Below, in pieces: positions 8,508 through 17,937 of a stretch of 64,000 nt of DNA. The position numbers and the translations under genes were made by a program. The notes beneath the pieces were generated by a model. That model saw nothing but the letters and a program-made list of their open reading frames with translations, had not been told where the DNA came from and ran no database searches. Numbering within the stretch: position 1 is the stretch's first letter; each line of letters opens with the position of its first letter. The stretch is from RBG-16-66-20 sp052386675 (GTDB lineage: Bacteria; Pseudomonadota; Gammaproteobacteria; Burkholderiales; SG8-39). The DNA is taken from contig JBQTJX010000021.1 in NCBI GenBank assembly GCA_052386675.1, positions 62,001 through 126,000 on the forward strand, read 5' to 3'.

Positions 8508-10433
8508 CTACTTGCCGCCGGCGAGGTAGTTCATCGGCCCGCCGCGGAACGGCGCGAAGCCGGTGCCGAAGATGAGGCCCGCGTCCGCGAGATCGGCGTC
8601 GGCGACCACGCCCTCGGCGAGCACCGCCTTCGCCTCGGCAAGGTAGGGTTCCACCAGCGAGTCGATCAGGTTCTTCTTCCAGGCGCCGGGCTGGCCCTTC
8701 ACCGCCTTGCCCTCATTCCATTGGTAGATGCCCTGGCCCGTCTTGCGCCCGAGCTGCCCGAGCGCGACCTTGTTCGTGAGCACATGCGGCGCCTCTATCT
8801 CGCCACCCGCGCCTTTCTTCGCCAGCTCCTTGCCCGCGTGCAGGCAGATGTCCAGGCCCACGGTATCCGCGAGTTCGATCGGGCCCATGGGCATGCCGAA
8901 TGCCTCCATGGCCGCGTCCATGGTCTCGGGTTTCATGCCTTCGTCCAGCATGCGAAAGGCGTTCTGCATGTACGGCCCGAGGACGCGGTTGACGAGGAAC
9001 CCGGGCGAGTCCTTCACCGGCAGCGGCAGCTTGTCGATCTGGCGCACGAAGGCGGCCGCGCGCCTCGCGTGCTCCGCATTGGTGTTCGCGCCCGATACGA
9101 TTTCGACCAGCATCATCTGCGGCACCGGGTTGAAGAAGTGGATGCCCACCAGCCTCGACGGATCCTTGAACCCGGCGGCGATGTCGGCCAGCTTCAGGCT
9201 CGAGGTGTTGCTCGCGATCACCGCGTCGGGCTTGGCCACCGCCTCGATCTTCGCGAACAGCGCCCGCTTGGCCTCCAGGTTCTCGAAGATGGCCTCGATG
9301 ATGACGTCGGCGCGCGCGGCGCCCGCCCCGCTGACGTCCGGGATCAGTCGGTCGAGCGCGTCGCGCTCGCGGCGCGGGTCGCGCAGGCGGCGCGAGAACA
9401 GTTTCGCGGCGCGTTGCACCGCCGGCGCCAGTCGATCCGGCGCGGTGTCCTGAAGCGTCACCGTGATGCCGCGCATGGCGCACAGCGCGGCGATGTCCCC
9501 GCCCATGACGCCGGCGCCGACCACGTGCACGTGCTTCGCCTCGAAGTCCGTGCCCTTGCCCAGGGACTTCAGCCGCTCCTGCAGGAAGAAGATCCGGATC
9601 AGGTTCTTGGTCGTCGGATGCTCGAACAGCATGTTGATGGAGCAGGCCGGGTCCGTCGGGTTGATGAACGGATCGCCGTCGTACTTCTGCCACAGATCCA
9701 GGATGGCGTAGGGCGCGGGGTAGTGCTCGCGCCGGGCGCGCTTTGCCACCTGCTTGCGCGCCTGCGAGGCCACGATGCCCTTGAGTGGTCCGAGCATGAG
9801 CTTGTTCATGAAGCTCAACTTGCGCGACGCCGGTGATTCGAGGGTCACCATGCGCGCGGTGTTCTCCAGGATCCGCAGCGGTACGGCCTGGTCCACCAGG
9901 CCCATGCGCTTCGCGCGCTTCGCGTCCACCGCCTTGCCCGAGAGCAGCAGGTCCATTGCCGCGGCCGGGCCGACGAGCTTCGGCAGCCACTGCACGCCGT
10001 GCCAGGCCGGCATGATGCCCAGCATGACCTCCGGGAACGCAAAGCGGGTCTTCGGATCATCCAGCGCGACGCGGTAGCGGCAGGCCAGGGCCAGCTCGAA
10101 GCCCCCGCCCATGCAGTAGCCGTTCACCAGCGCGGTGGTGGGGAAGGGCAATTCGCGCAGCTTGGCGAACACGTCCCAGCCCAGGCGCACGAAGGAGAGT
10201 GCTTCCTCGGGTGACTTGAAGCGGGTGAATTCCTCGACGTCGGCGCCGGCGATGAAACTGTCCTTGGCCGAGCGGATGACGAGGCCTTTCGGATTGCCGG
10301 CGCGGATTTCCTCCAGCGCGGCGTCCAGCTCGAGGAGCGCATCGCGCGAAAACGTGTTGGCCGACTCGCCCTGCTTGTCGAAGGTGAGCCAGGCCAGGCC
10401 CTGCGCGTCCTTCTCTTGGCGCCAGTGCTTCAT
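8508..10433 (-). CDS. fadJ: Bifunctional enoyl-CoA hydratase/3-hydroxyacyl-CoA dehydrogenase (FadJ/FadB type)
   Basis: This 641-residue protein carries an N-terminal crotonase domain (oxyanion stretch GYCMGGGFELALACRY with its glutamate, second acidic site FPEVMLGIMPAWHG), then an NAD-binding domain (VVGAGVMGGDIAALCAMRG near residue 315), the catalytic histidine segment GIHFFNPVPQMMLVEI, and HCDH C-terminal domains. It hydrates enoyl-CoA and oxidises the 3-hydroxyacyl-CoA. Compared with E. coli FadB/FadJ (over 700 residues) it ends soon after GFAPFRGGPMNYL, so part of the last helical repeat is missing. Its ATG abuts the fadI stop with no gap, as expected for partners of one complex. Confidence 0.93.
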   Translation of the reverse strand: MKHWRQEKDAQGLAWLTFDKQGESANTFSRDALLELDAALEEIRAGNPKGLVIRSAKDSFIAGADVEEFTRFKSPEEALSFVRLGWDVFAKLRELPFPTTALVNGYCMGGGFELALACRYRVALDDPKTRFAFPEVMLGIMPAWHGVQWLPKLVGPAAAMDLLLSGKAVDAKRAKRMGLVDQAVPLRILENTARMVTLESPASRKLSFMNKLMLGPLKGIVASQARKQVAKRARREHYPAPYAILDLWQKYDGDPFINPTDPACSINMLFEHPTTKNLIRIFFLQERLKSLGKGTDFEAKHVHVVGAGVMGGDIAALCAMRGITVTLQDTAPDRLAPAVQRAAKLFSRRLRDPRRERDALDRLIPDVSGAGAARADVIIEAIFENLEAKRALFAKIEAVAKPDAVIASNTSSLKLADIAAGFKDPSRLVGIHFFNPVPQMMLVEIVSGANTNAEHARRAAAFVRQIDKLPLPVKDSPGFLVNRVLGPYMQNAFRMLDEGMKPETMDAAMEAFGMPMGPIELADTVGLDICLHAGKELAKKGAGGEIEAPHVLTNKVALGQLGRKTGQGIYQWNEGKAVKGQPGAWKKNLIDSLVEPYLAEAKAVLAEGVVADADLADAGLIFGTGFAPFRGGPMNYLAGGK

Positions 10434-11744
10434 CTAGAGCGCCTCCACCAGCATGGCGCCGCCCAGGCCGCCGCCGATGCAGATCGAGGCCATGCCGCGC
10501 TTCGCGTTCTTGCGTTTCAGGAGCTTCAGCATGTGCAGCACGATGCGCGCGCCGGAGGCCCCGACCGGGTGGCCGAGGGCGATGGCGCCGCCGTCCACGT
10601 TCAGCTTCTCCTCATCCATCACGCCCATCGCGCCATCCAGCCCGAGTTGCTCCCGGCAGTAGGTTTCGTCCTTCCATGCCGCCAGGCAACCCAGCACCTG
10701 CGCCGCGAAGGCTTCGTTGATTTCCCAGTAGTCCAGGCTGTCCAGCTTCAGGTTGTGGCGCTTCAGGATCGGCGTTGCCGCGTGCACCGGCCCCAGGCCC
10801 ATCTGTGCCGGGTCCAGGCCCGCCCATTGCGCGTCCACGATGCGGCCGATTGGCGAAAGGCCATGCTGCTTCACCGCCTCCTCGGAGGCGAGGATCAGCC
10901 ACGCCGCCCCGTCGGTGATCTGCGAGCTGTTGCCCGGGGTCACGTTGCCGTACTTGCGATCGAAGAAGGGCTTGAGCTTCGCCAGGTTCTCCATGGACGA
11001 ATCACGCCGCACGCCGTCGTCCAGCGCGTAGGCATTGCCCTTGGCGTCATAGACCGCCTCCACCTCGCCGCCAGCGGCCGCGAGCGCGCCCTCGTCCTGC
11101 GCCCGCACCACGCGCTGGTGGCTGCGCACCGAGAAGGCGTCCATCTGCGCGCGCGTGATGCCGAAGCGGTGCGCGACGTTCTCCGCGGTCTGGCCCATGA
11201 GCAGGCCCACCATCGGGTCGGTGAGGCCTTTCATGATCCCGATCACCGGCGAGAGCATGGCCTTGAAGGGCAGCCGGGCGAACAGCGCCGCGCGCTGGCC
11301 CGCGCTGCGGGCGCCCGCCATGTCCGCGAACCACAGCACCATCTTGTTGGAATACAGGAGCGGCGCGCGCGACAGCGCGTCGACGCCGCCGGCGAGCACG
11401 AGGTTCGAGCGGCCCGAGAGGATGTTGCTGATGCCGGAATCGAGCGCCTGCATGCCCGAGGCGCAGTTGCGCATCACGGTCCAGCCCGGGACCTTCTGCC
11501 CGCAGCCCATGCGCAGCGCCACCACGCGGCCGATGTTCACCTCGTCCACCGAGGGCGCGGCGCAGCCCAGGATCACCTCGTCCAGCTGCGTGGGCTCGAA
11601 CTTCTGCCGCACCAGCAGCGTCTTGCCGGCCTGCGTGGCGAGGTCGCCCGCGGAGAACACGCCCGGGCGGTTCCTGGCCTTGAGGAACGGCGTGCGTGCG
11701 CCGTCCACGACGTATACAGGTCTGCTGAGCGCTTTGCTGGACAT
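10434..11744 (-). CDS. fadI: Acetyl-CoA C-acyltransferase (thiolase), FadI type
   Basis: This 436-residue thiolase starts MSSKALSRPVYVVDGARTPF; its length equals that of E. coli FadI. It cleaves 3-ketoacyl-CoA with CoA to acetyl-CoA and a shortened acyl-CoA. Visible catalytic elements are the nucleophilic cysteine at about residue 94 (NCASGMQAL), the NEAFAAQ motif, the GGAIALGHPVGASGAR histidine segment and the late cysteine in SICIGGGLGGAM. It begins 1 base after the fadE stop and abuts fadJ, so the three are one operon. The upstream in-frame extension overlaps fadE and is not needed. Confidence 0.93.
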   Translation of the reverse strand: MSSKALSRPVYVVDGARTPFLKARNRPGVFSAGDLATQAGKTLLVRQKFEPTQLDEVILGCAAPSVDEVNIGRVVALRMGCGQKVPGWTVMRNCASGMQALDSGISNILSGRSNLVLAGGVDALSRAPLLYSNKMVLWFADMAGARSAGQRAALFARLPFKAMLSPVIGIMKGLTDPMVGLLMGQTAENVAHRFGITRAQMDAFSVRSHQRVVRAQDEGALAAAGGEVEAVYDAKGNAYALDDGVRRDSSMENLAKLKPFFDRKYGNVTPGNSSQITDGAAWLILASEEAVKQHGLSPIGRIVDAQWAGLDPAQMGLGPVHAATPILKRHNLKLDSLDYWEINEAFAAQVLGCLAAWKDETYCREQLGLDGAMGVMDEEKLNVDGGAIALGHPVGASGARIVLHMLKLLKRKNAKRGMASICIGGGLGGAMLVEAL

Positions 11745-11745
11745 A

Positions 11746-14256
11746 TCAGGCTGCCTTTGCGGCCGGAGCGGCCTTGGATTGGGTTTGCGCGAGCTTCGCG
11801 AGGACCTCGGCGCGGCCGAAGTCCTGCGGGAAATCATCCACCTTGATGACGTTGCGGCGCAGGGCTTCCTTGCGCTGCCACAGCGCGCATTCCTCGGCGC
11901 TGATCAGGCCGGCGTCCTTCGCCAGCTCGCCCAGGTCCGCGCCGGGACGGGCGATGACCTTGCCCTTCTTCACCGCCTTCCTCAGCTTTTCATCAATCGG
12001 CTCGCAGGCGATTGCCGCGAGGAATGCCGCCTCCAGCACGCCGGTCGGGTCGGACTCGTTCTTCGGCACGAAAATGCCGGCGGTGAGGCGGTCGCGCGCC
12101 TCGCCGGGCTCGAGGACGAGCTGCGCGCACTCGCGGTTGCGCGAATCCAGCGGCGGGCGGAAGGACATGCCCAGCGGGAAAATGGTCCATCGCAGCAGGG
12201 TGGCGACCGACTTGACCGGGAAGTTGGACAGGATCTGGTCGATCGCTTCCTGCGCGTGATAGAGCAGGTCGCGCACCACCCAGCGGATGAGCGGGATGTC
12301 TTCCTTGTGGCGTCCCTGGTCCTCGTAATGCTTCAGCGTCGCCGAGACGAGGTACAGCATGGACAGCACGTCGCCCAGGCGTCCGGAGATTTTCTCCTTC
12401 CGCTTCAGCGCGCCGCCCATCGCCAGCATGGAGACATCCGCGAGGAAAGCGAAGGCCGCCGCGAGGCGCGAGGTGAAGCGATAGTAGTGCGCCGTTTCCG
12501 GGGCGCCCGAGCGCGGGACTTGTCCCAGGCGGGAGCTGGTGATGCCGTGGATGAAGGTGCGCACGCCGTTGGACAGCGTATGTCCGATGTGCGAGGTGAA
12601 GGCGTCGTCGAACTCGATGGATGCCGCGGCGCCGCTCATTTCCTTGGCGGCGCGCATCTCGCGCAGCACGTAGGGATGGCAGCGGATCGCGCCCTGGCCG
12701 AAGATGATGAGCGTGCGCGTCAGGATGTTTGCGCCTTCCACCGTGATGCCCACGGGCATGACCTGGTAGCCGCGGCCGACCCAGTTGTTGGGCCCCAGGC
12801 AAATGCCCTTGCCGCCATGGATATCCATCGCGTCGTTGACGCACAGGCGCGCGCGCTCGGTCATGTGGTACTTGGCGATCGCGGAAATCACCGCGGGCTT
12901 CTCGCCCAGGTCCACCGCGCCCGCGGTCATGATGCGCACCGCGTCCATCATGTAGCAGTTGGCGGCGATGCGGCCGAGGGCTTCCTCCACCCCCTCCAGC
13001 TTGCCGATGGGCGTCTTGAACTGGCTGCGCACGCGCGAATACGCGCCGGTGACGCGCGCGAGGCCCTTGGCGCCGCCTACCGACGAGGTCGGCAGCGAAA
13101 TGGAACGGCCTGCAGCGAGGCAGCCCATGAGCATCATCCAGCCCTTGCCCGCGTAGTCCTTGCCGCCGATGATCCAGTCGATCGGCATGAACACGTCCTT
13201 GCCGGAATTCGGGCCGTTCTGGAACGCGGCGTTGAGCGGCAGGTGGCGCCGGCCGATGTTCACGCCGGGGTGGTTCGTCGGCACCAGCGCACAGGTGATG
13301 CCCAGGTCCTCCTTGCCACCAAACTGAGCGCCCAGCAGCTTTTCCGGGTCGTAGAGGCGGAACGCGAGGCCGAGCAGCGTGGCGACAGGGCCGAGGGTGA
13401 TGTAGCGCTTGTCCCAGGTGACGCGCATGCCCAGCACTTCCTTGCCCTGCCAGGTTCCCTTGCACACCACGCCGAAGTCGGGAATGGAGGCCGCGTCCGA
13501 GCCCGCCTCGGGACTGGTGAGCGCAAAGCAGGGGATCTCGAGGCCCTTGGCGAGGCGCGGCAGGTAGTGGTCCTTCTGCGCGTCCGTCCCGTAGTGCAGC
13601 AGCAGTTCGGCCGGCCCGAGCGAATTGGGCACCATCACCGAGACGCCGAGCGCGTTGGAGCGCGTCGAGAGCTTCATCACCACCGCCGAGTGCGCGATGG
13701 CGGAGAAGCCCAGGCCGCCGTACTTCTTCGGGATGATCATGCCGAAGAAGCCCTTGTCCTTCAGGTACTGCCAGACCTGCGGCGAGAGGTCGAGGCGCTC
13801 GTGCGTAACCTCCCAGTCGTCGGTCATCGCGCAGACTTCCTCGCAGGGGCCGTCGACGAAAGCCTGTTCCTCGGCGGTGAGCTGCGGCGCGGGAATGGCG
13901 AGCATCTTGTCCCAGTCGGGCTTGCCCGAAAAAAGGTCCGCGTCCCACCACACCGTGCCGGCGTCGATGGCCTCCTTCTCGGTCTGCGACATGTCCGGGA
14001 GGATGCGGCGGTAGATGCCCAGCACCGGATTGCTGATGACCAGCCGGCGCAGGGTGGGAATGTTCAGCACCGCGGCGACGGCGACGAACAGCACGCCGAG
14101 GACGATATTCGCGGCGGGGCCGAAGCCGAGCACGACGGACTTGGTCGCAAGCAGGATGCCCGCGCCCGTGGTCCAGACCAGGACCGGCGCCTGGAAGTAG
14201 GCGAGCAAGAGCAGGACGACTACGGACACAACGGCGAAAACGGCGATGTCGAACAT
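11746..14256 (-). CDS. fadE: Membrane-anchored acyl-CoA dehydrogenase FadE
   Basis: This 836-residue protein matches the FadE class (E. coli FadE 814 residues). Two hydrophobic segments at the N-terminus (about residues 5-25 and 50-65) should anchor it to the inner membrane. The dehydrogenase core shows CFALTSPEAGSDAASIPD, the flavin/substrate segment LGMRVTWDKRYITLGP, and the helical domain with DAMDIHGGKGICLGPNNW, followed by the long FadE-specific C-terminal extension. It makes the first oxidation in beta-oxidation. It lies 39 bases downstream of a TetR gene and heads fadE-fadI-fadJ-thioesterase-hydrolase. Confidence 0.95.
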   Translation of the reverse strand: MFDIAVFAVVSVVVLLLLAYFQAPVLVWTTGAGILLATKSVVLGFGPAANIVLGVLFVAVAAVLNIPTLRRLVISNPVLGIYRRILPDMSQTEKEAIDAGTVWWDADLFSGKPDWDKMLAIPAPQLTAEEQAFVDGPCEEVCAMTDDWEVTHERLDLSPQVWQYLKDKGFFGMIIPKKYGGLGFSAIAHSAVVMKLSTRSNALGVSVMVPNSLGPAELLLHYGTDAQKDHYLPRLAKGLEIPCFALTSPEAGSDAASIPDFGVVCKGTWQGKEVLGMRVTWDKRYITLGPVATLLGLAFRLYDPEKLLGAQFGGKEDLGITCALVPTNHPGVNIGRRHLPLNAAFQNGPNSGKDVFMPIDWIIGGKDYAGKGWMMLMGCLAAGRSISLPTSSVGGAKGLARVTGAYSRVRSQFKTPIGKLEGVEEALGRIAANCYMMDAVRIMTAGAVDLGEKPAVISAIAKYHMTERARLCVNDAMDIHGGKGICLGPNNWVGRGYQVMPVGITVEGANILTRTLIIFGQGAIRCHPYVLREMRAAKEMSGAAASIEFDDAFTSHIGHTLSNGVRTFIHGITSSRLGQVPRSGAPETAHYYRFTSRLAAAFAFLADVSMLAMGGALKRKEKISGRLGDVLSMLYLVSATLKHYEDQGRHKEDIPLIRWVVRDLLYHAQEAIDQILSNFPVKSVATLLRWTIFPLGMSFRPPLDSRNRECAQLVLEPGEARDRLTAGIFVPKNESDPTGVLEAAFLAAIACEPIDEKLRKAVKKGKVIARPGADLGELAKDAGLISAEECALWQRKEALRRNVIKVDDFPQDFGRAEVLAKLAQTQSKAAPAAKAA

Positions 14257-14295
14257 CGGGACCCCCCCCTGGAACTGCGGATGCGTGCTGTTACG

Positions 14296-14979
14296 TTACG
14301 CGGCCTTCTTCACGTCCTTGGCGCCCGGCTGGGGCGCGAGCAGGCCGGCGACGAGGAAGGAGGCCAGGCGCTCTTCGAGCAGGCGGGCGTCGTAGCGGTC
14401 CTCGGGCTTGCAGCCGGCAATGAGTTGCACGGTATCGGTGGCCGCGAGCGTGTAGGCCAGCGTGCCGAACATGAAATGCATGCGCCACACCAGTTCGTCG
14501 CGCGGCATCTGCGGCAGCGCGCGTTCGAAGGCGGCCTTGAAGCGCTCCATCGCGGGCGCGTACAGGCCGCCGATCAGGGCGCGGATCTCCCTGGACGGGT
14601 CGGTGTAGGTGCGGCCCAGCAGCCGGATGAAGTTGCGCCCGCCGCTCCTGGAATCCTCGATCATGCGCAGGCTGGCGCCGACGAAGGCGCGGATGATCTG
14701 CTCCGGGGACAGCGGCTGGCCGCCGGCGTCCTTCTCCATGCGGTCGATTTCGGCGATGCGCGCGGTGTTCATCGGGTCCAGCCTGCGGCGGAACACAGCC
14801 TCGATCAACGCATCCTTTGAGCCGAAGTGGTAGTTCACCGCGGCGAGGTTGACCCCGGCCTTGGCGGTGAGCAGGCGCATCGAGGTGCCCTCGAAGCCGT
14901 GCTGCATGAACAACTCCTCGGCGGCATCGAGGATGCGGATCTGGGTTTCGTGGTGGGGCTTGACGGCGCGCAGGGTCAT
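14296..14979 (-). CDS. TetR-family regulator, probable PsrA-type fatty-acid sensor
   Basis: This 227-residue regulator has a TetR helix-turn-helix (FMQHGFEGTSMRLLTAKAGV, then NLAAVNYHFGSKDALIEAVF) and a helical ligand domain. It resembles PsrA-like regulators, which repress fatty-acid degradation genes until long-chain acyl compounds bind. Supporting this, a perfect inverted repeat of the PsrA-box type lies just upstream (14996-15015), and fadE-fadI-fadJ follow on the same strand. It is therefore probably autoregulated together with the fad operon. The PsrA assignment is inference from operator and context. Confidence 0.85.
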   Translation of the reverse strand: MTLRAVKPHHETQIRILDAAEELFMQHGFEGTSMRLLTAKAGVNLAAVNYHFGSKDALIEAVFRRRLDPMNTARIAEIDRMEKDAGGQPLSPEQIIRAFVGASLRMIEDSRSGGRNFIRLLGRTYTDPSREIRALIGGLYAPAMERFKAAFERALPQMPRDELVWRMHFMFGTLAYTLAATDTVQLIAGCKPEDRYDARLLEERLASFLVAGLLAPQPGAKDVKKAA

Positions 14980-14995
14980 GACGGGGCTCGGCAGG

Positions 14996-15015
14996 ATTCA
15001 AACAAACGTTTGAAT
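14996..15015. promoter_or_regulatory. Palindromic operator ATTCAAACAAACGTTTGAAT (PsrA-box type)
   Basis: Eight-base perfect arms ATTCAAAC and GTTTGAAT are separated by AAAC, 16 bases upstream of the TetR start codon. The core CAAAC-N4-GTTTG fits the described PsrA recognition pattern (S-AAAC-N2-4-GTTT-S). It lies in the divergent region with the ABC exporter gene and probably mediates autoregulation and control of the fad operon. Confidence 0.75.
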
Positions 15016-15093
15016 GTTAGCGACCCAGTCCTGTGGCGTCAAGGGCATCAAGGGCTTCCAGACCCGCCCTTGAAATAGAATGCGCGCCTTTCC

Positions 15094-16917
15094 ATGTCTG
15101 CCCACGCCCACCACGCCGCCGCGCCCAAGGAGTCCCTGAAGGGCGATGAATGGCGCGTGCTCGGCCAGTTGCTGCCCTACCTGTGGGAATACCGCGGCCG
15201 CGTGGCGATCGCGCTCGCGTTCCTGGTGATCGCCAAGCTCACCAACGTCGGCGTGCCGCTGGTGATGAAGGAAGTGGTGGATGGGCTCGACCCGAAGCTG
15301 GCGATGGTCGCCGTCCCCGCCGCGCTGCTGGCGGCCTACGGACTGCTGCGTTTTTCCACCACGCTGTTCGCCGAGCTTCGCGACGTGGTGTTCGTGCGCG
15401 TCACCCAGCGCGCCATCCGGCGCGTGGCGCTGGGCGTGTTCCGCCACCTGCACAGCCTGTCCCTGCGCTTCCACCTGGATCGCCAGACCGGCGGCATGAC
15501 GCGCGACATCGAGCGCGGCACGCGCGGCATCTCGACGCTGCTGTCCTACCTGCTGTTCTCCATCCTCCCCGTGATACTCGAGTTCGTGCTGGTGGCCGTG
15601 GTGCTGCTCAAGCGCTTCGACTGGCGCTTCGCCGCGGTGACCTTCGGCGCGGTCGTGGCGTACATCACCTTCACCATCATCGTGACGGAATGGCGCATTG
15701 ACATCCGCCGCCGCGCCAACGAGCTGGATTCCCGCGCCAACACGCGCGCCATCGACAGCCTGCTCAACTACGAGACGGTGAAGTATTTCGGCAACGAAGA
15801 GTTCGAGGCCGGGCGCTACGACGCCAACCTGCGCAAGTACGAGGACGCGGCGGTGCGCTTCGAGTCGTCCCTGGGCCTGCTCAACATCGGCCAGAGCCTG
15901 GTGATCGCCGCGGCGGTGACCGCGCTCATGTTCCTCGCCGCCGAGGGCGTGGTGGACGGGACGCTGACGCTGGGGGACCTGGTGCTGGTGAACGCGCTGC
16001 TGATCCAGCTCTACATCCCGCTCAATTTCCTCGGCATGGTGTACCGCGAGATCAAGCAGTCGCTGCTCGACATCAACCGCATGTTCACGCTGATGGGCGA
16101 GAACCGCGAGGTCGAGGACCGGCCCGGCGCGCCGGAGCTCGATGCCGGGCCGGCAACGGTGGAATTCCGCGACGTCGATTTCTCCTACGAGCCGGCGCGC
16201 CGGATCCTTCGCCAGGTGAGCTTCACCATCCCGGCCGGCCAGCGCGTCGCGGTGGTGGGCCCCTCGGGCTCGGGCAAGTCGACGCTCGCGCGGCTGCTGT
16301 ACCGGTTCTACGACGTCGGCGGCGGGGCGATCCTGGTCAACGGCCGCGACATCCGCGAGCTCCAGCAGGCGAGCCTGCGCGGCGCCATCGGCATCGTGCC
16401 GCAGGACACGGTGCTGTTCAACGACACGGTGCGCTACAACATCCACTACGGGCGCACCGGCGCGAGCGAGGCCGAGGTGGTGGAGGCGGCGCGAGCGGCG
16501 CACATCCACGACTTCATCGAGTCGCTGCCGCTGAAGTACGAGACCAAGGTGGGCGAGCGCGGCCTCAAGTTGTCGGGGGGCGAGAAGCAGCGCGTGGCGA
16601 TCGCGCGCGCGGTGCTCAAGGACCCCCGGATCCTCATTTTCGACGAGGCCACCTCGGCGCTCGACTCCACTTCCGAGAAGGCGATCCAGGCCGAGCTGGA
16701 GCGGATATCCGTGGGCCGGACCACGCTGGTGATCGCGCACCGCCTGTCCACCGTGATGGACGCGGACCTGATCCTGGTGCTCGCGCAGGGCGCGATCGTC
16801 GAGCGCGGCAGCCATCGCGAGCTCACTGACGCCGGCGGCGAATACGCCCGCATGTGGGCGCTGCAGCAACAGGCAGCGGCGGCCGAAGCGGCCCTGGCGA
16901 AAGCCAAGGGAGCTTGA
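15094..16917 (+). CDS. ATM1/HMT1-type ABC transporter (fused permease and ATPase)
   Basis: This 607-residue half-transporter has an N-terminal six-helix membrane domain and a C-terminal ATPase. The ATPase shows Walker A GPSGSGKST near residue 390, the ABC signature LSGGEKQRVAIARA near 492, and Walker B ILIFDEATSALD. The loop LLNYETVKYFGNEEFEAGRYD is characteristic of the ATM1/ABCB7 and heavy-metal-tolerance branch, which exports glutathione-linked compounds or metal-thiol conjugates across the inner membrane. A TAGAAT hexamer at 15076 may be its -10 box. It starts divergently from the TetR gene. Confidence 0.9.
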   Translation: MSAHAHHAAAPKESLKGDEWRVLGQLLPYLWEYRGRVAIALAFLVIAKLTNVGVPLVMKEVVDGLDPKLAMVAVPAALLAAYGLLRFSTTLFAELRDVVFVRVTQRAIRRVALGVFRHLHSLSLRFHLDRQTGGMTRDIERGTRGISTLLSYLLFSILPVILEFVLVAVVLLKRFDWRFAAVTFGAVVAYITFTIIVTEWRIDIRRRANELDSRANTRAIDSLLNYETVKYFGNEEFEAGRYDANLRKYEDAAVRFESSLGLLNIGQSLVIAAAVTALMFLAAEGVVDGTLTLGDLVLVNALLIQLYIPLNFLGMVYREIKQSLLDINRMFTLMGENREVEDRPGAPELDAGPATVEFRDVDFSYEPARRILRQVSFTIPAGQRVAVVGPSGSGKSTLARLLYRFYDVGGGAILVNGRDIRELQQASLRGAIGIVPQDTVLFNDTVRYNIHYGRTGASEAEVVEAARAAHIHDFIESLPLKYETKVGERGLKLSGGEKQRVAIARAVLKDPRILIFDEATSALDSTSEKAIQAELERISVGRTTLVIAHRLSTVMDADLILVLAQGAIVERGSHRELTDAGGEYARMWALQQQAAAAEAALAKAKGA

Positions 16918-17023
16918 ATCAGCGTGAGGAATATTCCCTAGAAGGCTAATTTCATTTGCTTTTTTACGGGCCTAAGGCGTAGACTCCCGGCTGGACTGGC
17001 AAAACACCAATAAAAACACGAAC

Positions 17024-17923
17024 ATGCATACCGACGCGGGCAAAGAGGAGCGGCACCTGCACCACCTGGAGAAAATCGTCGCGATTGCCGCGCTGGTCGC
17101 CGTCTTCGCCCTGGGCATCGGCTTCGCGCAGGCGAAGGGCCCGGCCAAGGACAACGACCAGCTGCTGCTGCGCTCCTCGGTCGCGCTGGTGAAGGACGCC
17201 GCGAGCGGCGAGACGCTGTACGCCAAGAATCAGGATGCGCCGGTGCCCATCGCCTCGATCACCAAGCTGATGACCGCGCTGGTGATCCTCGAGCACAAGC
17301 TGGACCTCGCTCAGCGCGTGGTCATCAGCGACGAGGACTACGACCTGGTGAAGGGCACGCGCTCGCGCCTGCGCCCCGGTTCGGTGTTCACGCGCGACGA
17401 CCTGATGCTGCTCGCGCTCATGTCCTCCGAGAACCGTGCCGCGGCCGCTCTGGGGCGCACCTTTCCCGGGGGCACCGCCGTGTTCGTCGAGGCCATGAAC
17501 GAAAAGGCGCGCGCCCTTGGCATGGCGGACTCCCGCTTCGTCGACGCCAGCGGCCTGTCACCGGGCAACGTCTCCAGCGCCATGGACCTGGCGCGCCTGA
17601 TCGAGGCCGCGCACCGGCACCCCGTGATCCGCGAATACTCGACGCGCGAAAGCGCGAAGGTCAGCGTGCTCGGGCGCGAGCAGGGCTTTCGCAACACCAA
17701 CGGGCTGGTGCGCAGCGTGAACTGGGACATCGGCCTGTCCAAGACCGGCTACATCAGCGAGGCCGGACGCTGCCTCGTGATGCGCGTGCGCGTCGCCTCG
17801 CGCGAACTGATCGTCGTCCTGCTCGATTCCTGGGGCAAGCATTCCCGGATCGGCGATGCCAACCGCATCCGCAAGTGGCTCGAACACCACGCCGCGAAGG
17901 CGCCGGGCGGCCGGCCGGGTTAG
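17024..17923 (+). CDS. pbpG: D-alanyl-D-alanine endopeptidase (PBP7-like)
   Basis: This 299-residue peptidase-S11 family protein has an N-terminal hydrophobic segment (about residues 18-36, ending FAQAKG) that directs it to the periplasm. The penicillin-binding triad is present: SITK at about residue 77, SEN near 135 and KTG near 239. PBP7-type enzymes cut D-Ala-meso-DAP cross-links in peptidoglycan. The upstream 100 bases are comparatively AT-rich and probably hold its promoter, though no clear box pair is seen. The downstream methyltransferase reading frame starts close to or within its last codons. Confidence 0.9.
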   Translation: MHTDAGKEERHLHHLEKIVAIAALVAVFALGIGFAQAKGPAKDNDQLLLRSSVALVKDAASGETLYAKNQDAPVPIASITKLMTALVILEHKLDLAQRVVISDEDYDLVKGTRSRLRPGSVFTRDDLMLLALMSSENRAAAALGRTFPGGTAVFVEAMNEKARALGMADSRFVDASGLSPGNVSSAMDLARLIEAAHRHPVIREYSTRESAKVSVLGREQGFRNTNGLVRSVNWDIGLSKTGYISEAGRCLVMRVRVASRELIVVLLDSWGKHSRIGDANRIRKWLEHHAAKAPGGRPG

Positions 17924-17937
17924 CGCCGGCGGCGGGC

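Noticed and set aside
11155..14820. Very long open frame on the plus strand opposite fadI and fadE
   Set aside because: It is the antisense shadow of high-GC coding sequence: arginine/alanine/histidine-rich, no family resemblance, and the minus-strand genes are unmistakable.
14998..16869. Minus-strand open frame of over 600 codons opposite the ABC exporter gene
   Set aside because: Histidine/glutamine/arginine-rich shadow; the plus-strand frame has all ABC transporter motifs.
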